Below, one piece after another: positions 6,801-9,061 of a stretch of 9,061 nucleotides of DNA. Origin of the DNA: Kiritimatiellia bacterium. GTDB taxonomy: Bacteria; Verrucomicrobiota; Kiritimatiellia; SLAD01. Each line of letters starts with the position of its first letter. The stretch's first letter is position 1. The DNA is taken from the NCBI GenBank assembly GCA_007128275.1, contig SKXR01000194.1, positions 1 through 9,061 of the forward strand, read 5' to 3'. The notes below the pieces were generated by a model, which ran no database searches, was not told where the DNA came from, and saw only the letters and a program-made list of their open reading frames with translations. A program made the translations under genes and the position numbers.

Positions 6801-8436
6801 GGTGACGGCCTTCCTCCAGCAGGGGGGACGCCTGTTTGTGTCGGGAACCGATCTCGCATGGGATTTGGACTGGCTGGGAAGTGCCGGTGATCGGGCTTTT
6901 CTCACCAATTACCTCGCCGTGGCCTATGCGGCGGACGATGCCGGCACATTCTGGGTCACGCCCCATAGCGGGGGCTTGTTCGACGGCCTTCCTTCTTTCC
7001 TGTTCGATAATGGAGATGGTCCGACCTATCGCGCGGCGTTTCCGGACGTCTATTTCACGCGCGGCGGATCCGTATCCACGCTCGTCTATGGACAAAGCTC
7101 CGGCGGGACGCAGATTGCCGGGGTGACGTATGACGGCGACTGGAAATCCGTGATCTTGGGTTTTCCTTTCGAGACGATTCTCGATGAAGAGGTGCGGCAT
7201 GCATTCATGGTGCGCGTGGCGGACGACTTCTTCGGACCGGACCCGCTTGACGAGTTGCCGCCCGCGGCGCCTGCCGCGTTGGCGGCTGAAGACATTGAGT
7301 ACACGTCCTTCGCCGCGCGCTGGCAGGCGTCGGCCGGAGCGACCAACTATCTGTTGGATGTCAGCATGAGCCCGACGTTTACCGCGGGTGATGCGGATTA
7401 CGTAATTACCTTTGAGTCCGATTCGAGCGGGAGCAAGGGGGCCTATGCCTCGGGCACCGTTGACCTCAGCGGCTATGACTGGGACATGACCGAAGCCCTG
7501 ATCGGATCCTTGGCGAACGATTGGAAAAATGGCAGTCGCTCGGCTCGCATGCGCGGTTATGGCACATCGTCCATGACGATGTTGGAAGACCAACCCGACG
7601 GATTGGGCACGATATCCTTCTACTACCGGCGTTATGGAACGGATGCGCAGGTTGATTGGCGCGTCGAATACAGCACGAATGGTGGAACGACCTGGACGCA
7701 GATCGGCGGGGACTTCGCCGCTCCCGCGAGCGACACCGTTCAGCCGTTCAGCGAAACAGTCAACGTGAGCGGTGCGATCCGCGTCCGGATCAAGCGCGCC
7801 ACCGAGGAAGGCACTGCGGATCGCCGGTTGAATATTGACGACATCGTCATGACGCCGTACCCATCCACCGCGTTCGTGCCCGGTTATGAAGCGCGTACCG
7901 CCGGTAATGTCACGACGCATACGGTGACGGGATTGGTGGCCGGCGCGGAGTATTACTACAGATTGCGCGCGGAGAACGGCGCGGGTGTGAGCGATTATTC
8001 AGGTGTGATGGCGGTCAGTACCCCGGCTCAGGAGCCCGCATACACCACTACCACCCCGGTTCCTGTGCCGCATGGTTGGCTACAGCAATATTTCGGTGAA
8101 GTGGAGTATGAAGCGGTCGCGATGCAGATGACCGATAGCGGCATGCGCGTCTGGCAGGAATACGTCGCGGGCACCGATCCGACCGATCCGCAGTCCCGAC
8201 TGGCCGCGGAAGTCGTGCGTTCGTCCGTCAGTCCGTACAACGTTATTCAGTGGATGGGCACGGACCAGCCGAACCGCTCCTACACCCTCTACTGGTCCAC
8301 CAATCTGACGGGTGCGATGAGCATGTTGCAGTCGGACATCCCGTCGGCGCATCCCTCGCTGAACATCTTCACCGATAGCGTGAACAGCGTGCACAGTCCA
8401 ATCTACTATCGGATTGAAGTGACCTTGGATGAGTAG
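3850..8436 (+). CDS. Exported multidomain zinc amidase with propeller, golvesin-like, FN3 and jelly-roll domains
   Basis: This 1528-aa protein (numbered from GTG 3850) probably cleaves the N-acetylmuramoyl-L-alanine bond of peptidoglycan outside the cytoplasm. A Sec signal peptide (1-25, ending ADA) comes first. Seven 39-residue repeats (76-348) predict a propeller. An Amidase_3-like domain is split: its first part (about 368-433) has zinc ligands His377 (SAGHGF) and Glu400 (MVEDMG), and its second part (about 574-777) has His651 (GFHSNADGG) and catalytic Glu737 (IIETLFHNNQTD). Between them lies a golvesin/Xly-like domain (434-573). Then follow FN3 (787-880), a glutamine-amidotransferase-like domain without a visible Cys nucleophile (885-1129), a second FN3 (1136-1180 and 1340-1392) interrupted by a jelly-roll domain (1186-1337), a Thr/Pro linker, and a PVC-type tail (1405-1528). 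The peptidoglycan substrate is inferred from the fold; peptide or glycan targets remain possible. It converges on the ankyrin gene. Confidence 0.88.
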   Translation: MAKRLLICGILCALSGGLWPGPADACDMHGELDQSVNYTVQESDREWREPDQRLDVRVVGRTEPSGVVVFSSHMQWILRDPGTSAHFYGVGAGGSRFVAVGAGGMIHTSTNGVSWPATASGVSDLLLNVSGDGSGFVVVGDGGRILTSPDGLTWTLRTSPTTQLLRGIAYGNGIYVACGADGTILRSTDGVTWNAVTSGTSEVLQGVAYGGGQFVVVGASGVLLTSPDGAAWTPRSSGTGAWLLDVVHGNGLYIAVGLGGVMRTSVDGVTWTAGNSATSEHLYRVSYDDGQFVAVGANGTILSSSDGTTWEAESSGVATDVRGVIPKDGVFAAVGFEGRILTRHPIEDDPLPGDIDTPATQPVGALSNIVIFTSAGHGFTYMESGDHWRTQRPLLHGMVEDMGTVDQMNLFAEYAFRAGATVVPFRPLGYQTHEVVLDNGDPGVTFGGIWHDSVSPIYYGNPDELPYRYAYINATGTTSWVVFRPNIPEAGFYPVYAWTRHGSDRVRQLYRVYHSGGVTDVRINHRRVGNGWVWLGTYHFDAGTAGSVNISNYAPGENPGSHVIIADAIRFGNGMGDVPRGAAGISGFERELEASRYWVQRMVGQGMSSALYDNPSLSDQNDNVGAPARMAAEMNRETDGGFWDRIYVGFHSNADGGAGTARGPMGLWDTRGTTQKQELQQEYGNLMANEMHADMTWAAGAGYFLDSYANNSANLYGSAYGEIYGTINDQMNSTIIETLFHNNQTDANLLKDPVARRVMARSSYKAIVKHLNAHNAAVPVVLLPDPPTAISVVNSGPGALTLRWTPPLAIPASGDPPTGYVIYRSSNGYGFGNPVEVAGGATTHATLTNMAVGETVYFHVVAKNSGGESLPSTVVGARVAPNGQARHLVVNGFERNDRTQTPVRYFAHALNGNVALVRPRRINAFDYVIQHGEALAQAGRYFDSCDNTALQSSEVELTDYFAAYWILGRESTRNETFNSAEQGLVTAFLQQGGRLFVSGTDLAWDLDWLGSAGDRAFLTNYLAVAYAADDAGTFWVTPHSGGLFDGLPSFLFDNGDGPTYRAAFPDVYFTRGGSVSTLVYGQSSGGTQIAGVTYDGDWKSVILGFPFETILDEEVRHAFMVRVADDFFGPDPLDELPPAAPAALAAEDIEYTSFAARWQASAGATNYLLDVSMSPTFTAGDADYVITFESDSSGSKGAYASGTVDLSGYDWDMTEALIGSLANDWKNGSRSARMRGYGTSSMTMLEDQPDGLGTISFYYRRYGTDAQVDWRVEYSTNGGTTWTQIGGDFAAPASDTVQPFSETVNVSGAIRVRIKRATEEGTADRRLNIDDIVMTPYPSTAFVPGYEARTAGNVTTHTVTGLVAGAEYYYRLRAENGAGVSDYSGVMAVSTPAQEPAYTTTTPVPVPHGWLQQYFGEVEYEAVAMQMTDSGMRVWQEYVAGTDPTDPQSRLAAEVVRSSVSPYNVIQWMGTDQPNRSYTLYWSTNLTGAMSMLQSDIPSAHPSLNIFTDSVNSVHSPIYYRIEVTLDE
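4075..4893 (+). repeat. Seven in-frame 117-bp repeats coding 39-residue propeller blades
   Basis: Within the amidase gene, Trp recurs at residues 76, 115, 154, 193, 232, 271 and 310, always exactly 39 apart. The shared pattern is W-x3-SGT-x3-L-x-x-V-x-YG-x-G-x-FVAVG-x-x-G-x-I-x-TS-x-DG-x-TW. The DG-x-TW turn resembles the Asp-box of BNR/sialidase-like propellers, and seven units would close a seven-bladed ring. The units have diverged in DNA sequence but contain no insertion or deletion. The role is probably binding or scaffolding, which is inference. Confidence 0.9.
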
Positions 8437-8487
8437 TTTTCCAACGATTGGAAAAGTGCGCTGAAAACACTTCCAACGATTGGAAAA
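8437..8487. repeat. Two copies of a perfect palindrome between convergent genes
   Basis: The first copy (8437-8455) is ttttccaa-cga-ttggaaaa, an 8-bp perfect stem with a 3-base centre, starting directly after the amidase stop. The second (8471-8487) repeats 17 of those bases exactly, 32 bp further on. The unit reads the same on both strands apart from the centre, so it could serve transcripts from both sides. The T run precedes the stem and A follows it, so it does not look like a standard intrinsic terminator. A third fold, ttggaaaagtg with cacttccaa, is possible across the two copies. Confidence 0.85.
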
Positions 8488-8500
8488 CGCGGGCGTCGGA

Positions 8501-9016
8501 CTATTTGATCGTCCGCGGCGCTTCCGGCGCGGGGACTTCGCGTACTTCGCGCGTTTCGCGAGGTTGGACTCGGCCGGTACCCATGTCCTTTTTCACGCCG
8601 CCGGCTTCGCGCAGCAGGCGCGCGATGTTTTGACGGTCCCAACCGCGATGTTCCGTGACCAATTCCACGCGGCGCAACGGGGTGACGTACCATTGATCCT
8701 GGGCGTTCGGGTCCGCGCCTCTTTCGAGGAGCAGTTTCACGATGTCGTCGTGACCGGAGAGGACGGCGATATGCAGCGGGGTGCGCCCCTGAAAATCGCG
8801 CGCTTCGAGGTTTCCGCGCCCGGCGAGTTCGCGTACGCGGTCGATGTCGCCGCGTCGCACGGCCCAATGGAGCGGGGTCCATTGGTATTCGGGGTTCTGC
8901 TCCAACGCGGTGGGCACATTCGCGGGCACGTCGCGCGGGTCCACGCGTCCTTCCGCGAACGGCGCGGTCCAAAGAAATGCCCCGGCCAACAAGCCGCTCA
9001 AAATGGTGGTTTTCAT
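8501..9016 (-). CDS. Exported ankyrin-repeat protein
   Basis: This 171-aa protein begins with a Sec signal peptide (about 1-22: MKTT, then a hydrophobic stretch ILSGLLAGAFLWTAPFA). Ankyrin repeat 1 (about 46-75, WTPLHWAVRRGDIDRVREL) and repeat 2 (about 78-107, GRTPLHIAVLSGHDDIVKLLLERGADPN, shown here in parts) are clear. A third (about 110-140, VTPLRRVEL then NIARLLREAGG) is degenerate and has an enlarged loop. The tail (146-171) is rich in Arg, Glu and Pro and probably disordered. Ankyrin repeats bind proteins and have no catalytic residues; the partner is unknown. The location is inferred to be periplasmic. AGGAAAGGA stands 7 bases before the ATG and supports this start. It is convergent with the amidase, with 64 bp between the two stops. 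Confidence 0.88.
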   Translation of the reverse strand: MKTTILSGLLAGAFLWTAPFAEGRVDPRDVPANVPTALEQNPEYQWTPLHWAVRRGDIDRVRELAGRGNLEARDFQGRTPLHIAVLSGHDDIVKLLLERGADPNAQDQWYVTPLRRVELVTEHRGWDRQNIARLLREAGGVKKDMGTGRVQPRETREVREVPAPEAPRTIK

Positions 9017-9023
9017 GTACTGA

Positions 9024-9032
9024 TCCTTTCCT
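9024..9032 (-). promoter_or_regulatory. Ribosome binding site of the ankyrin-repeat gene
   Basis: On the minus strand AGGAAAGGA lies 7 bases upstream of the ATG at 9016-9014 and fixes the start of the exported ankyrin protein. The remaining bases to the window edge are too few to call a promoter. Confidence 0.75.
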
Positions 9033-9061
9033 GTCTGTTTCGGTAGACTACTGATTCCGGC

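Noticed and set aside
6679..7920. 413-codon open frame on the minus strand inside the amidase gene
   Set aside because: It lies entirely antisense to clearly recognised domains, its product resembles no family and is rich in Arg and Gly, and long antisense frames are expected in GC-rich genes.
8437..8487. Intrinsic bidirectional terminator
   Set aside because: The stems are short and AT-rich, and each is followed by A instead of a T run on either strand; kept only as a repeat.

Overview
The window looks like a chromosomal stretch of a GC-rich Gram-negative bacterium, most likely of the PVC group (Verrucomicrobiota, Kiritimatiellota or Lentisphaerota). The phylum is an inference from three things: the carboxy-terminal module of the large exported protein (an 'EYVAGTDPTDPQS' loop followed by 'YTLYWSTNLTG' and a final 'YYRIEVTL'), which resembles tails I associate with exported proteins of that group; the modular FN3, golvesin-like and jelly-roll architecture of that protein; and short palindromic repeats in almost every gap between genes. 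No ribosomal or other phylogenetic marker is present to settle it.

Layout. Positions 1-127 hold no supported gene, only a small hairpin and a 7-bp tandem repeat. A tRNA-Arg(CCT) with encoded CCA lies on the minus strand (128-204). It diverges from a histidine biosynthesis cluster on the plus strand: hisB (IGP dehydratase, 307-897), hisH (glutaminase subunit of IGP synthase, 976-1596) and hisA (ProFAR isomerase, 1593-2318, overlapping hisH by 4 bp). hisF, the obligate partner of hisH, does not follow hisA. After a 100-bp imperfect palindrome comes an M16 zinc peptidase gene (2452-3738).

The second half is one very large gene (3850-8436, 1528 aa) for an exported multidomain zinc amidase. From the amino end it has a signal peptide, seven repeats of exactly 39 residues that predict a seven-bladed propeller, an Amidase_3-type catalytic domain split by an inserted golvesin-like domain, an FN3 domain, a glutamine-amidotransferase-like alpha/beta domain, a second FN3 split by an inserted jelly-roll domain, and the PVC-type tail. 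It converges on a small exported ankyrin-repeat protein on the minus strand (8501-9016). The 64-bp gap between the two carries two copies of a perfect palindrome.

How the genes work together. hisB, hisH and hisA act in consecutive or linked steps of histidine synthesis and were probably transcribed together, although a 78-bp repeat-bearing gap separates hisB from hisH. The M16 peptidase, the amidase and the ankyrin protein have no evident functional link to histidine or to each other. I see no integrase, transposase, CRISPR array, toxin-antitoxin pair or defence genes. The most unusual content is the domain-in-domain architecture of the amidase and the variety of inverted-repeat families in the gaps.
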